DNA of 64,000 bases, taken from contig NZ_CP036319.1 of assembly GCF_007752935.1 (NCBI RefSeq), positions 4,340,001 to 4,404,000 on the forward strand, in the 5' to 3' direction. Below are positions 1 through 10,029 of the stretch, piece after piece. The notes below the pieces were generated by a model. The model searched no databases. It saw only the letters and a list, made by a program, of their open reading frames with translations, and was not told the origin of the DNA. Both the position numbers and the translations under genes were made by a program. The stretch comes from Crateriforma conspicua (GTDB lineage: Bacteria > Planctomycetota > Planctomycetia > Pirellulales > Pirellulaceae). The first letter of the stretch is position 1, and every line of letters begins with the position of its first letter.

Positions 1-882
1 TTCGAACGCGATTTGCGAATTGGCGGGGTACTGTTCGCCGTTGACGATTCCCGGGTTCTGAACCGCGGTCACGGCGACCGGATCCCATAACTTCAACGCC
101 ATTACGGGCATGTTGGTGGTGTGACAGGCCATATCGCCAAGCGCGCCGGTTCCGAAATCGACGAAACCACGCCACTTGAACGAGTGATAGGCACCTTCGA
201 CAAACGGACGCATCGGAGCCGGTCCGATCCATGCGTCCCAGTTCAGCGAATCCGGCACCGGGTCTTCGCCGGCGGGCCGTCCGGCACCTTGTGGCCAGAT
301 CGGTCGGTTGGACCAAATGTGGACTTCGGTCACGTCGCCGATGCCACCGCTTTGGATGACTTCGACCGCTTCACGCAGACCGTCTTCGCTGGTGCCCTGG
401 TTGCCCATTTGCGTCACGACGCCGGTTTCGGCGGCCGTTTCTCGCATCAAACGGGCTTCACGGATCGACCACGTCATTGGTTTTTGGCAATAAACGTGCT
501 TGCCCATCCGCATCGCGCGGACACAGGCGGCCGCGTGGGTGTGGTCCGGCGTGCTGCAGGTGACGATGTCGACCTTGTCGCCCAGCTGATCCAACATCTC
601 GCGGAAATCATCGAACTTCGCGGCATCGGGGAATTCGCGTGCCTTCTTGTCCAACGTCTTACGATCGACGTCGCACAAGCCGACGATGTTGACGCCTTGT
701 TCGGCGATGTGGCTGGTATCGCTGCTGCCTTTACCGCCGACTCCGATGCAGGCGGCGGACAATCCGGTCAGGGCGCTGTCTTGCCCGCGGCTGACCGATG
801 CCGCGCTGGTCCAGTATCCGACACCAGCGGTCAATGCCGCCGATTGGGCCAAAAATTTACGTCGATTGCTTGGTCGCGTCAT
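1..882 (-). CDS. Gfo/Idh/MocA family oxidoreductase, Tat-exported (3' end outside window)
   Basis: Reading the minus strand from the ATG at 882 gives 294 codons that run off the window without a stop. The N-terminus carries a twin-arginine signal (SNRRKFLAQSAALTAG), so the enzyme is expected outside the cytoplasm. A Rossmann segment follows (SAACIGVGGKGSSDTSH, then IVGLCDVD), with a DIVTCSTPDHTHA stretch and a QKP motif (YCQKPMTWS) where most family members have EKP. These are hallmarks of NAD(P)-dependent sugar or inositol dehydrogenase-type proteins, which planctomycetes encode in many copies. The substrate cannot be told. It is divergent from the leucine-rich-repeat gene across about 410 bp. 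The C-terminal domain is cut by the window edge. Confidence 0.9.
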   Translation of the reverse strand, partial: MTRPSNRRKFLAQSAALTAGVGYWTSAASVSRGQDSALTGLSAACIGVGGKGSSDTSHIAEQGVNIVGLCDVDRKTLDKKAREFPDAAKFDDFREMLDQLGDKVDIVTCSTPDHTHAAACVRAMRMGKHVYCQKPMTWSIREARLMRETAAETGVVTQMGNQGTSEDGLREAVEVIQSGGIGDVTEVHIWSNRPIWPQGAGRPAGEDPVPDSLNWDAWIGPAPMRPFVEGAYHSFKWRGFVDFGTGALGDMACHTTNMPVMALKLWDPVAVTAVQNPGIVNGEQYPANSQIAFE

Positions 883-1294
883 GAAGGTTCTCCGACGGCG
901 GGACAGATTGGAAAAATGGATCCGAACGAACGAAATCGCGGGCCCCAGAAAAAGGCGGGAACGCGAGTTTCGGGGATCCAAAATCGCGTCGCAGTGAAGC
1001 GGAATCCGGCACCATCGGCCGGCTCTGGGGCTGCAGTCTGCCCTTGCAGAATACCAAGCCCTCAACACGCAAACAATCGTCACCCCCGTGCGACCGATCG
1101 CAGCGTGTCCCGCCGGACAGCGTGTTCCGTTCATTGTCAGCATTCGCGGCGATGTTTAGGCTGGCGTGTGAAGCGACGCTGCACGCCGTCAAACACCAGC
1201 ATCGCTTTCCCGCCTGCCTTGCCATTGACGTCGCTTTAGGCGTTCTGACGACGTCCCGCCCCCCACACATTTCCCGAAATCCATTCACGATCCG
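883..1294. other. Divergent intergenic region, 412 bp
   Basis: This region lies between the oxidoreductase (minus) and the leucine-rich-repeat lipoprotein (plus) and must hold both promoters. Open frames exist on both strands, but their translations show no family motif or plausible start. I see no convincing sigma-70 boxes, hairpin or repeat. Confidence 0.5.
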
Positions 1295-2644
1295 ATGAAA
1301 CGTTTCCTATCGCCTCTTTCGTCCGCCGCATTACTTGGCTGTTTCGGTTTGTCCCTCGTGGCCACGATGACCGGATGCAAACCCGCTTCGGTGGCCCCCG
1401 AAGCGAAATCGACGGAGTCGGAAAGTGCCGCGGACGCCGCGCCGGCCGCCCCACCGCTTCAACAGGACGACGAAGCCGTCGCAGCTTTGGAAGCCAACGA
1501 GAATATCGAGTTAAAGAAAGACGAATCCGGCAACGTCGTTGAAATTTCCGTTAATGGTGGTGAGGGCGTCGCCGACGCGATGGCCAATTTCGCGGGGCTG
1601 CCGTTCGTCACCAAGGCAAATTTCAGCGGTCCAGAAATGACCGATGATGGCATGCAGCACCTGCCGGAACTGGCTCAGCTGCAACGATTGGATTTCGCAG
1701 GATCGGCCATCACCAACGCGACCCTGGAACACGTCGGAAAGGTCGACGGCCTGATCGCATTGTCGCTGCGCCGCACCGGCGTGACCGACGAAGGCTTGGC
1801 CGCCTTGGAATCACTGGGCAAGCTGCGTGCGATCGACTTGCGAAACAGCAACATCACGGATGCCGGCATGGACAGTCTGGCGAAAATCACCACGCTGGCC
1901 GACGTACAGCTGGAATACAGCAAGGTGACCGATGCGGGCGTGGAAAAACTGGCGGGTCTTCCCCTGAAATCCTTCAACGGAAACTACCAAACCACACTGT
2001 CGGACAAAACGCTGAAGGTCTTGGGCAACATCGAAACACTGGAATCGATCCAACTGGACCAGACCGAAATCAGCGACGAAGGCATGCAGGCGATCAAGGA
2101 CCTGCCTCGATTGAAACGGCTACGGATCCGTGGCACCGACATCACCGGCGAAGGACTGAAAGCGATCGAAGGCAAAACGACGCTGGAGCGGTTCGAGCTT
2201 CGTGAATCATCGCTGGACGATGACGGCTTGGCGATCATCTGCGCCTTGCCCAACGTCAAGCACTTGGACATTTCCGAGTGTCGTTTGGTCAGCACCGAAG
2301 GACTGAAGCAAATCGGAAAACTAAAATCGCTGACGTACCTGGGACTGTGGGAAACCGACACCGACGACGAAGTCATTGCCAGCTTTGGCGATCTGACCAA
2401 TTTGGAAGACGAATTGAATTTGATGTCCACCGACATCAGCGGTGAAGCGGTCGACACGCTGTTGAAGATGACCAAGCTGAAGAAGTTGAACGTCAGCGGG
2501 ACACGCTTGGGCGACGAAGAACTTCTGAAGCTCGCTGCTCTGCCGAATCTGCAGGTGCTGTCCGTCGCCAACACGGACGTCAGCTATGATGCACTGGATG
2601 AAATGGAAGAAAAGTATCCGGACCTAACGGTCTTGGATTACTAA
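1295..2644 (+). CDS. Leucine-rich-repeat lipoprotein
   Basis: 449 aa. The N-terminus is a lipoprotein signal: basic MKR, a hydrophobic stretch, then TMTGC with the lipobox cysteine near residue 28, followed by a low-complexity Ala/Glu/Pro linker. From about residue 100 to the end it is made of roughly 24-residue leucine-rich repeats of the type LxxLxxLxLxxTxITDEGLxxL (for example VDGLIALSLRRTGVTDEGLAAL). Such repeats form a curved protein-binding surface; planctomycetes have many paralogues of unknown partner. It stands 105 bp upstream of the DUF58 operon on the same strand, but nothing ties it functionally to that operon. The ATG is the only good start in front of the signal peptide. Confidence 0.85.
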   Translation: MKRFLSPLSSAALLGCFGLSLVATMTGCKPASVAPEAKSTESESAADAAPAAPPLQQDDEAVAALEANENIELKKDESGNVVEISVNGGEGVADAMANFAGLPFVTKANFSGPEMTDDGMQHLPELAQLQRLDFAGSAITNATLEHVGKVDGLIALSLRRTGVTDEGLAALESLGKLRAIDLRNSNITDAGMDSLAKITTLADVQLEYSKVTDAGVEKLAGLPLKSFNGNYQTTLSDKTLKVLGNIETLESIQLDQTEISDEGMQAIKDLPRLKRLRIRGTDITGEGLKAIEGKTTLERFELRESSLDDDGLAIICALPNVKHLDISECRLVSTEGLKQIGKLKSLTYLGLWETDTDDEVIASFGDLTNLEDELNLMSTDISGEAVDTLLKMTKLKKLNVSGTRLGDEELLKLAALPNLQVLSVANTDVSYDALDEMEEKYPDLTVLDY

Positions 2645-2749
2645 GAATCTCCTCCCCCGCAGAAGCCTAACAGGTCGCCGGGTCCTCCATCGTCCGCCAC
2701 GTCCACGGTCGCGCTGCCGTAGATCGCCGCGATCGGACGGACCCGGTCG

Positions 2750-3664
2750 ATGACCGACGTTGGAACCAATCGCTTGTCGCTACGCCAGTGGATCGCTGCG
2801 AAAGACTTTGATCGCGTCGCCAGACTGCAAGTCTTTGCCCGCGAAGTCGTGGAAGGTTATTGTAGCGGGCGTCACCGCAGTCCGCAGAAGGGATACAGCG
2901 TCGACTTCAAGGAACACCGGCAATACGTCCGCGGCGATGAATTGCGGGACATCGATTGGAAGGTCTACGGCAAAAGCGACAAGCTGTTCGTTCGACAGTA
3001 CGAAGAAGAAACCAACCTGCGGTGCCATTTGGTCGTCGATACCAGCGGTTCGATGGCCTATGGCGGTGAACACAGCAAAGCGGACTATGCCACACGTCTG
3101 GCCGCCTGCTTGACGTACATGATGCTGGGCCAGCAAGATGCCGTGGGATTGATCACATTCGATGATCGGCCACGCAGCGTCGTGCAGGCATCCGGTCGCC
3201 CATCGCACTTGGCACAAATCTTGTCGGCGCTGGTTGCCCAGACGCCACAAAACGAAACCGATCTTGGAACCGCACTGCGACTGGCGGCCAGCCAAATTCG
3301 TCGTCGTGCCTTGGTCGTGATCCTGTCCGATGGCATGGGCGATGTCCAGTCGATGAAGACCGCATTGGCGATGTTTCGCAATCACGGTCACGACGTGATC
3401 TTCTTTCAAATTCTGCATCCCGATGAATCGGAGTTTCCGTTTCAAGGTCGAATCCGATTTCGCGATCTGGAACATGACACAACCGAACGGACCGTGGATT
3501 CAAGCACGATTCGTCAAGCCTATCTGGATCGCTTTGCCCAACACCAAAATGACTTGAAATCCATTTGCCGGACCCACCGCGTCGACTTGGTGACCTTGTC
3601 GTCGGCCGTTGACCCGGTCGAAGGTTTGCATCGCTATGTCACCCTGCGAAGGGCCGCGCGATGA
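2750..3664 (+). CDS. DUF58 domain protein with von Willebrand A MIDAS motif
   Basis: 304 aa, no signal peptide. The DUF58 signature is clear: EHRQYVRGDELRDIDWKVYGKSDKLFVRQYEEE near residues 62-92, then the MIDAS-type motif VVDTSGSM, a second metal site near QNETDLGTAL, and an ILSDGMGD strand. DUF58 proteins work with MoxR AAA+ ATPases, probably as chaperones that assemble or activate periplasmic or membrane targets. The MoxR gene usually found directly upstream is missing here; the nearest lies at 24.7 kb. The stop overlaps the next start as ATGA at 3661-3664, so translation is coupled with the BatA-like protein. Confidence 0.9.
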   Translation: MTDVGTNRLSLRQWIAAKDFDRVARLQVFAREVVEGYCSGRHRSPQKGYSVDFKEHRQYVRGDELRDIDWKVYGKSDKLFVRQYEEETNLRCHLVVDTSGSMAYGGEHSKADYATRLAACLTYMMLGQQDAVGLITFDDRPRSVVQASGRPSHLAQILSALVAQTPQNETDLGTALRLAASQIRRRALVVILSDGMGDVQSMKTALAMFRNHGHDVIFFQILHPDESEFPFQGRIRFRDLEHDTTERTVDSSTIRQAYLDRFAQHQNDLKSICRTHRVDLVTLSSAVDPVEGLHRYVTLRRAAR

Positions 3665-6027
3665 CGTTCATCAACGCATTACTGGCCTGGGGCGCATTGG
3701 CCTTCACCATCCCCTTGGCGATTCATTTATTTTTTCGCCACCGATTTCGCACGATCGATTGGGGATCCATGTGGCTGTTGGACAGCGTGATCCAGCAAAA
3801 CCGTCGACGCTTGCGCTGGACGAATTGGCTGTTGCTGTTGCTTCGCTGCTTGATTCCCATCTTGTTGGCCGCCGCAATGGCCCGGCCGCTGTTGCATGCT
3901 TTGCGTGTCGCGCCCGGCCAATTGGCACAAACGTTGGTGCTGGTCCTCGACGACAGCCAAAGCATGAATGCCGTGGATGACGACGGCGTTTCGAGATTCC
4001 AAAAAGCTCGGAACCAAGCCTTCGAACTCGTTTCCGATCTGACACGCAACGACGAAGTCATTCTGTTGCAAAGTGGCGACCTGACCGCTCCGCCGTCGAT
4101 CATCGCCCCGATCGCCGCTGCAGACCAGCTTCGACAACTGGCCCCAGGAACCGGACCGTACACCCTGGGCGACGCTCTTGACGCAGCCGTGTCTGCGCTG
4201 CGTTTCGCATCCAACCCGCATCATCGAATCGTTGTCATTTCCGACTTTCAGGATGGCGTCGTTCCCACGGACATCGCACCGCAACTGGAATCGATCGCCC
4301 GCCGTATCGACGATTCGGCGATGGCGGCAAACATCAGCTTGCTTTCAGTCGCCGATGACGGTGAAGACCCCGGCAACGTTTCGATCGACTCCATTCGATT
4401 GGAATCGCCCATCGCCATTGCAGGTCATCGAACCACGGCCGCCGCCACCATTCGTAACGCTTCCGATTTGCCCGTCAGCGGCGCTGCCCTGCGATGGCGT
4501 ATCGACGGAAAAGTGGCCGCTTCGGGTTCGATCAATGTCCCCGCAAGAGCCGAGACGACGGTACGTTTGAATTTCAGCCCAGACCAAGTGGGTCGACGTC
4601 TGGTGACCGCGACCATCGATTTGAAAGACGCGTTGGCCAACGACAACCGACGCGAGTTCGCGCTCGACGTGACACGGTCGATTCGCGTCGCCCTGGTGGA
4701 CGGCAGCCCGAGCGGCGAAGCCCTCACCCGGATGTCCGATTTTCTGTTCCTGGCGCTTCAGCCAAACATCGTATCGGACGACGCATCGTCGGCCCCAAGC
4801 AATCGTTTTGAAGTATCCCGCTGGACGCCCGGCCAATTGGTTCGATCGTCCCCCGCTTCGCGTCCGGATGTAATCATCTTGGTCAACGTGGCGATCGACG
4901 AACCGGCACGACAGGTCATTGCCCAGCACTTGGCCGTCGGCGGATCGCTGGTCATTTTTGACGGCCCACGAACCGCGCCTGATCAATACAACCGTCCGCT
5001 GACGGAAAACCAAGACAACATCGTACATTTGCCGGCAGCCTTGGGACCACGCATCGAATCCACCACCGATGCACCACGACAGATCGCCGAAACCGACCAA
5101 ACGTTTTCGGCATGGTCCGGAATCACCGGCGACCAGGACCGGGTTTGGAAAGACATCGAAGTCGCAAACTATCGATCATTGACGCTACGGCCCGCCGGCC
5201 CCGCCGCGCGGACGCTGATTCGTTTGGACGACGACACCGTCATTGCGACCATCGGCAAACCGATCTTGGATCGATCCGACGGTGATAAAGACGCATCGTC
5301 GCCCTCCGGCTTCAACGGCCGGATCGTCCAGTTCGGTCTGGCTCCACACCCGAGCGACTGGAACCTGCCACTACGGCCCTGGTTTGTTCCTCTGATGCAA
5401 CAGCTTGTCTTGGAACTGGCCGGGCAAAACAACACGGCCAATTTGTTGACCGGCCAGCCACTGGTCGTTCCGTTGCCGAATTGGCTCGACGGTGCCGATG
5501 CCAGTTCCGAGAGTAACAATGCCAGGCCTAGAACCTTTCGCATCGTCGCCCCCCATGGTGACACGGTCGCGGAAAAGACGATCGACGCTGGTCGATCGAC
5601 GTCGGGCTCTGAAATCGTGTTGCGTGCTTCGACACGCACGGCCGGTCGCTACGAGCTGACCGTTTCCAACGTGACGGGCGAAGCTGGAACCGACGATGCC
5701 AATGGTGCCACAAACACCTCGCCGGATCGCGTGATTCAATGGCATTTGGCACAGCTTCCACTTGAAGAATCCAACCTGCGTTCGGTTTCGCCCGAACGTT
5801 TGGAATCCGCGGTCCAGCCGTTTGATGGTCGTGTCTTTTCATCCATCCAAGCACTGCAGGACGACGAACGCTTGCAGACGGAAGGTCGCGAAGTATGGCG
5901 GCCGATCTGCATCGCATTACTGCTGTGTCTTGTTTTGGAAATCGCACTGCTGGCGCGATTGAATCCGGGTACTTCGACGGCACGCCCTGTTGCCCCCAAG
6001 ACCAACGTCGAGGGCATGGTGTCATGA
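3661..6027 (+). CDS. BatA-like membrane protein with von Willebrand A domain
   Basis: 788 aa. The N-terminus (NALLAWGALAFTIPLAIHLFFRHR) matches the BatA-type N-terminal segment, with a second membrane span at about residues 58-76. A von Willebrand A domain follows with the metal-binding sequence VLDDSQSMN near residue 98 and VVISDFQDG. The middle is long and Ig-like (APATIRNASDLPVSG type strands), and there is a last membrane span near residues 745-765. In Bat/MoxR systems these proteins are thought to act at the cytoplasmic membrane in envelope stress or complex maturation. It overlaps the genes on both sides by 4 bases. The domain layout is typical for planctomycetes; the precise role is unknown. 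Confidence 0.85.
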   Translation: MTFINALLAWGALAFTIPLAIHLFFRHRFRTIDWGSMWLLDSVIQQNRRRLRWTNWLLLLLRCLIPILLAAAMARPLLHALRVAPGQLAQTLVLVLDDSQSMNAVDDDGVSRFQKARNQAFELVSDLTRNDEVILLQSGDLTAPPSIIAPIAAADQLRQLAPGTGPYTLGDALDAAVSALRFASNPHHRIVVISDFQDGVVPTDIAPQLESIARRIDDSAMAANISLLSVADDGEDPGNVSIDSIRLESPIAIAGHRTTAAATIRNASDLPVSGAALRWRIDGKVAASGSINVPARAETTVRLNFSPDQVGRRLVTATIDLKDALANDNRREFALDVTRSIRVALVDGSPSGEALTRMSDFLFLALQPNIVSDDASSAPSNRFEVSRWTPGQLVRSSPASRPDVIILVNVAIDEPARQVIAQHLAVGGSLVIFDGPRTAPDQYNRPLTENQDNIVHLPAALGPRIESTTDAPRQIAETDQTFSAWSGITGDQDRVWKDIEVANYRSLTLRPAGPAARTLIRLDDDTVIATIGKPILDRSDGDKDASSPSGFNGRIVQFGLAPHPSDWNLPLRPWFVPLMQQLVLELAGQNNTANLLTGQPLVVPLPNWLDGADASSESNNARPRTFRIVAPHGDTVAEKTIDAGRSTSGSEIVLRASTRTAGRYELTVSNVTGEAGTDDANGATNTSPDRVIQWHLAQLPLEESNLRSVSPERLESAVQPFDGRVFSSIQALQDDERLQTEGREVWRPICIALLLCLVLEIALLARLNPGTSTARPVAPKTNVEGMVS

Positions 6028-8540
6028 TGGCGTGGTTCACCAACGTTCCCGATGTCGAGTGTCTTTTTCAAACATCATTTTTGGGTCAACTGCGTTGGGG
6101 CACCCAGTGGCCACCCTGGCAAGTCGTCGGGCTTGCCGTGCTGTCGGCGATCACCGTGTATTGGCTGTATGCCAGGCAATTGCCGGACGTCACACGCTGG
6201 GCACGTTGGATTCTGCCGTCGTTGCGTGCGTTGGCGGTCATCGCGACGGTCATCATGTTGGGACAACCCACCTTGCGACAACGCAAAACCATCGGCACGC
6301 CAGGCCGCGTTCATTTTGCCGTCGACGTTTCGTCCAGCATGTTGGTGACCGATGACAGAAATGATGGCACGTCACGTCTGCGGCGTGCCGCCGGCTTGAT
6401 CGGCGGTGACGCGGGACAGCAAGGCTGGATCGACCGTCTGCGCTCGACCCACCAAGTCGGTGTTTCGGCATTTCATGACGGTGAAGTCGTCCCCATCGGA
6501 TCCACCGACCTGGGGTCCGATCCCGCTAGTGCCGATGCCGGCCAGACCATGGCGATACGTTTAAGCCAGTTCGATGGCGGTGGCACCTCCCTGAACACGC
6601 CACTTTCGCGTTTTTTATCGGACCATCAAATTCGCACTCGGGCCGACGATGACTTGTCGGCCGAAGCATTAACGTCCGACGATGATTCGGATCGTGCTCG
6701 CCAAGCAATCGTGCTGATGACCGACGGAAGATCCAAGGACACCTCCGCAGCGATTGAAACAGCCCAGCGATTGTCATCGGCCGGTATCGAAGTGTTCGTG
6801 TTGGGCATGGGCGCTGCTGACCAGCGTCCGGATTTCGGCGTGACCCAAGTGTCTGTACCGGAATCCGTCGCCGCCGATGGCGTTCTTAATGGCAGCATCG
6901 ACGTCGTGTCGCGTGGCGGGAAAAACAATCCCATCACCGTTTCGATCACATCGGCCGATAACGTTGTTTGGAGCCAGCAGATTGTTCCCCGCCGCGATGG
7001 CGTCACGTCCGTCCCGTTCCAAATCGATGTACCGGAGCTGGCGGACCAGTGGTCCACGACCGGCGACAAGAATCAATCCGCCGTCATGCAGTTGTCCGCT
7101 CGTGTGCAGTCCGATGCGGAAAACCGTCTGGTGGAAAACGATGGCTATCCTTTCCGTGTGATCGCCAACCGCAACAACCGTCGTTTGTTAGTGATGGATG
7201 GGTCCAGCCGGTGGGAAATCCGTTACCTGCGAAACCTTTTCCAGCGAGACCCGAACTGGGACGTCGACACGCGATTGTTCGGTCCGGGAACCGACACCCC
7301 CGATGTTGCCCGGGATGATTCCGAAGGTGCGATCCCGGCCACGGCCGAAGCATACGCGGAATACGATGCCATTGTCCTTGGCGAAATCCCGCCGGACCAA
7401 TGGACCGATTCCGACGCGGAACGTTTGCGACAATACGTGTCTCGGGGTGGCGGGCTGATCGTTTTGGACGGTCGGCTGGATCGCGTGATGGCGTTGGTCG
7501 AAAAAAACTTGGGCGACATCTTGCCCGTCAAACCCGCGTATCGTCCGCCACCGCGGTTCGGCGCCACGACGGATCTCGATCAACAGTCGCCCAGAATCGA
7601 TCGCCCTGATTCGATTCACCCGGAACAAGTCGCCGTCGATTTTCCCGTGTTTCAACTGGCCGATGACGCAGACTTGTCGCAACGACTGTGGCCACAGTTG
7701 CCGCCGCCACAGTCGGCCCGAGCCGTTTCGACGGCGATGGACGCCGAAGTCTGGGCGACCATCGCGGATTCCAAAGGCAAACGCTGGCCGTGGATGGTGA
7801 CGCGGTTGTTCGGCAGCGGACGTGTCATCTATCTGGCTTCGGACGAAACATGGCGATGGCGTTACAAGGTCGCCGACCAGATTCATTCACAGTTTTGGAA
7901 TCGCTTGTTGGCGACGGTGATGCCAGCGTCCTACTTATCCGACGACGGGTATGCGTCGATCGGTACCGACCGCATTGACTATGGTCCCGAGGACGACATC
8001 ACCATCGCGGCTCGATTGCGAAACGCCGACGGTCAACCGGTCGCCGACAGCACCGTCGACGCACTGCTGTACCAAGACGATCAACTGGTCACCGTTATAC
8101 CGATGTCGATCGACAATCCCGACCGGGGAACCTTTTTGGCAACCGCCAGCGGATTGGACGCGGGACGATACGACATCCGTTTGCGTGCCAGTGGATTCCA
8201 GGATGACGTGTTGACCGCCACTTCGCCGATCTGGGTGTCCGACCGGCTGTCCGATGAATGGGCCGATGTGTCGTTGAACGAAGCCGACCTAAGTCGTTTG
8301 GCCGATTCGCAGCCAACACAAAGCCGGCCACCATCCCAGGGGCAATCTGCGGCGGAAAATCGCGGCGGCTATTTTCACGAAAGCGAAGCGGACCGCTTGC
8401 TCGAAGCCCTGCGACCTTTGTCGTCCGGCCAAGTCATCCAGAAAGACCACGCCCTGTGGCAATCTTGGCCATGGTTTGTTCTGGTCATGTCGCTGTTGAC
8501 CGCCGAATGGCTGATCCGAAAACGCGTGGGTTTGGTGTAA
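6024..8540 (+). CDS. Membrane-anchored von Willebrand A protein of the Bat-type operon
   Basis: 838 aa from the ATG at 6024, which overlaps the previous stop (ATGA). Two membrane spans lie near residues 30-50 and 60-80, then a von Willebrand A domain with FAVDVSSSM (DxSxS metal site) and VLMTDGRSKD. A later block (DAIVLGEIPPDQWTDSDAERLRQYVSRGGGLIVLDG) has the fold expected of a class-I glutamine-amidotransferase-like domain without a catalytic cysteine. The chain ends with a C-terminal membrane span (WPWFVLVMSLLTAEWLIRKR). It is the third coupled gene after DUF58 and BatA-like protein, and the three probably form one membrane complex. Function is inferred only from the operon. Confidence 0.85.
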   Translation: MMAWFTNVPDVECLFQTSFLGQLRWGTQWPPWQVVGLAVLSAITVYWLYARQLPDVTRWARWILPSLRALAVIATVIMLGQPTLRQRKTIGTPGRVHFAVDVSSSMLVTDDRNDGTSRLRRAAGLIGGDAGQQGWIDRLRSTHQVGVSAFHDGEVVPIGSTDLGSDPASADAGQTMAIRLSQFDGGGTSLNTPLSRFLSDHQIRTRADDDLSAEALTSDDDSDRARQAIVLMTDGRSKDTSAAIETAQRLSSAGIEVFVLGMGAADQRPDFGVTQVSVPESVAADGVLNGSIDVVSRGGKNNPITVSITSADNVVWSQQIVPRRDGVTSVPFQIDVPELADQWSTTGDKNQSAVMQLSARVQSDAENRLVENDGYPFRVIANRNNRRLLVMDGSSRWEIRYLRNLFQRDPNWDVDTRLFGPGTDTPDVARDDSEGAIPATAEAYAEYDAIVLGEIPPDQWTDSDAERLRQYVSRGGGLIVLDGRLDRVMALVEKNLGDILPVKPAYRPPPRFGATTDLDQQSPRIDRPDSIHPEQVAVDFPVFQLADDADLSQRLWPQLPPPQSARAVSTAMDAEVWATIADSKGKRWPWMVTRLFGSGRVIYLASDETWRWRYKVADQIHSQFWNRLLATVMPASYLSDDGYASIGTDRIDYGPEDDITIAARLRNADGQPVADSTVDALLYQDDQLVTVIPMSIDNPDRGTFLATASGLDAGRYDIRLRASGFQDDVLTATSPIWVSDRLSDEWADVSLNEADLSRLADSQPTQSRPPSQGQSAAENRGGYFHESEADRLLEALRPLSSGQVIQKDHALWQSWPWFVLVMSLLTAEWLIRKRVGLV

Positions 8541-8660
8541 GACGGCACGCCAAATCGATCGGCCGCATCTATCAACGGGGTGTTGAATTCGATTCAATGC
8601 CCGCTAACCATCACGACTGATCGCATCGCTTCCTATTCCAACCAAAAGGCAACGTCACCC

Positions 8661-9083
8661 ATGGCTGTTGAAATCAACGTCGTTTACCAGGGCGAACTGG
8701 CTTGCCAGGCCACTCATGATCCAAGCGGAATCCAGCTGACCACCGATGCGCCGGTGGACAACGGCGGCAACGGATCATCATTTTCGCCGACCGATTTGGT
8801 GGCCACCGCTTTGGGATGTTGCGTGATGACGATCTTGGGACTGATGGCCAAACGGCACGACGTTGATTTGGTGGGGACACGCGTCCACGTGACAAAGGAA
8901 ATGGTGACCGACCCGCTGCGTCGTATCGGATCGCTGGTAACGACCGTCACCATTCCGCCCGGCGTGTCCATGGAAGCATCCATGCGTCAGCGTTTTGAGA
9001 AAGCGGCCCGGACGTGTCCTGTCCACGCCAGTTTGCACCCGGACATCAACGCCCCGATCGAATTCGTCTATCCTGAAGGGTAA
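8661..9083 (+). CDS. OsmC family peroxiredoxin-like protein
   Basis: 140 aa, the usual size for the OsmC/Ohr superfamily. The two redox cysteines are seen at residue 53 (ALGCCVMTILG) and residue 119 (ARTCPVHASL), on the expected helices. The conserved FSPTDLVATALG precedes the first cysteine. Members reduce organic hydroperoxides, though YhfA-like members have no proven substrate. The ATG at 8661 is preferred because it begins directly at the conserved MAVEINVVYQG strand; the frame is open further upstream. It has its own 120-bp upstream gap and no partner genes nearby. Confidence 0.88.
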   Translation: MAVEINVVYQGELACQATHDPSGIQLTTDAPVDNGGNGSSFSPTDLVATALGCCVMTILGLMAKRHDVDLVGTRVHVTKEMVTDPLRRIGSLVTTVTIPPGVSMEASMRQRFEKAARTCPVHASLHPDINAPIEFVYPEG

Positions 9084-9129
9084 ACGCAACTCCTTCGTTC
9101 GCTTCTCGTTTCCCGCAGGTTTCCTTGCT

Positions 9130-10029
9130 ATGACGACGACGCCAGTTCATCGCAATCGCCGACGTCGCGTCATCGCCGCGGTCGTCCTGACCATCGGATG
9201 GGGCGTCATCGCAGCCACCGATTTGAATGCCCAATTGCCCCCGGAAATTACCGAAGACGAAAACATTCGCGTGACTCGGGTGACTCCCGAAGCGGCGTTG
9301 GCCCAGCTGCAACAAGAATATGCCCAGCTGCTGCGAACGGTCGGCGCCGATCATCCTGACGCCCAAGGTGTGGCCCAGCAAATCAGCCAGATCCGAATGG
9401 GCTTGGCGGCATTGGGACGACCGGTCGACGACGATGCGATGTCCAGCGACGTTCCCGCGGTGACAATTCCCCAAAGCACCCTTCCACCCAATACAGTTCC
9501 AGCCGATCGGGCCGCGGCGACCGACGCATCCGCCAGTGACGGTGAAGAAGCGGAGCTGAGCCTGAACCCGCGACAGGTCCAATTGCTACAGGATCGCTAC
9601 CGCGAATTGGAGCAATCACTCGGCACGTCGCACCCGATGGTCCAGCAACTGGCCGCTTTGTTGGGACGTTTGACGGCGGAGGTCCCGACCGCGCCGCCAG
9701 CGTTCGCCCCCGCCGGATCGCCGGCATTTCCCGCTGCGCCCCCGGGGATTCCGCCGCTTGCGCCATCGACCGTCGATCCGAACAATTCGCCCGCATCACC
9801 ATCGGGCGATCCGATGCTGAATCCCGAATCGGCGGATCCTTATGACCTGCTGGTGATCATGGCAAGACGAGTGGTGCGGCTGGAACAGGAAGTGTTGCGA
9901 ATGCGCGACGAAATCCAGCGTTTGCGTGACAGCGATCGCGACGCACGATTGGTCCCGGGGACCGGCGACCGTGACGCCGGCACCACCACGGATTCCCTGC
10001 CTCCGGCATTGGAATCTTTGCGGCCCTAG
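9130..10029 (+). CDS. Secreted coiled-coil protein with two LQxxY...LG.xHP units, function unknown
   Basis: 299 aa. It has a basic start followed by a hydrophobic signal sequence ending near AATDLNAQ. The mature part holds two related segments: LQQEYAQLLRTVGADHPDAQGV (around 57-78) and LQDRYRELEQSLGTSHPMVQQL (around 155-176). Each is an amphipathic helix followed by an (G/T)xxHP turn and another helix, as also seen in polysaccharide chain-length determinant proteins. A Pro/Ala-rich linker leads to a C-terminal heptad stretch (VVRLEQEVLRMRDEIQRLRD). I do not recognise the family. It sits just before the ECF sigma factor gene on the same strand and may belong to that transcript. Confidence 0.7.
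   Translation: MTTTPVHRNRRRRVIAAVVLTIGWGVIAATDLNAQLPPEITEDENIRVTRVTPEAALAQLQQEYAQLLRTVGADHPDAQGVAQQISQIRMGLAALGRPVDDDAMSSDVPAVTIPQSTLPPNTVPADRAAATDASASDGEEAELSLNPRQVQLLQDRYRELEQSLGTSHPMVQQLAALLGRLTAEVPTAPPAFAPAGSPAFPAAPPGIPPLAPSTVDPNNSPASPSGDPMLNPESADPYDLLVIMARRVVRLEQEVLRMRDEIQRLRDSDRDARLVPGTGDRDAGTTTDSLPPALESLRP

Noticed and set aside
121-1239. 372-codon plus-strand frame at the window start
   Set aside because: Antisense to the Gfo/Idh/MocA gene and running into the intergenic gap; no domain.
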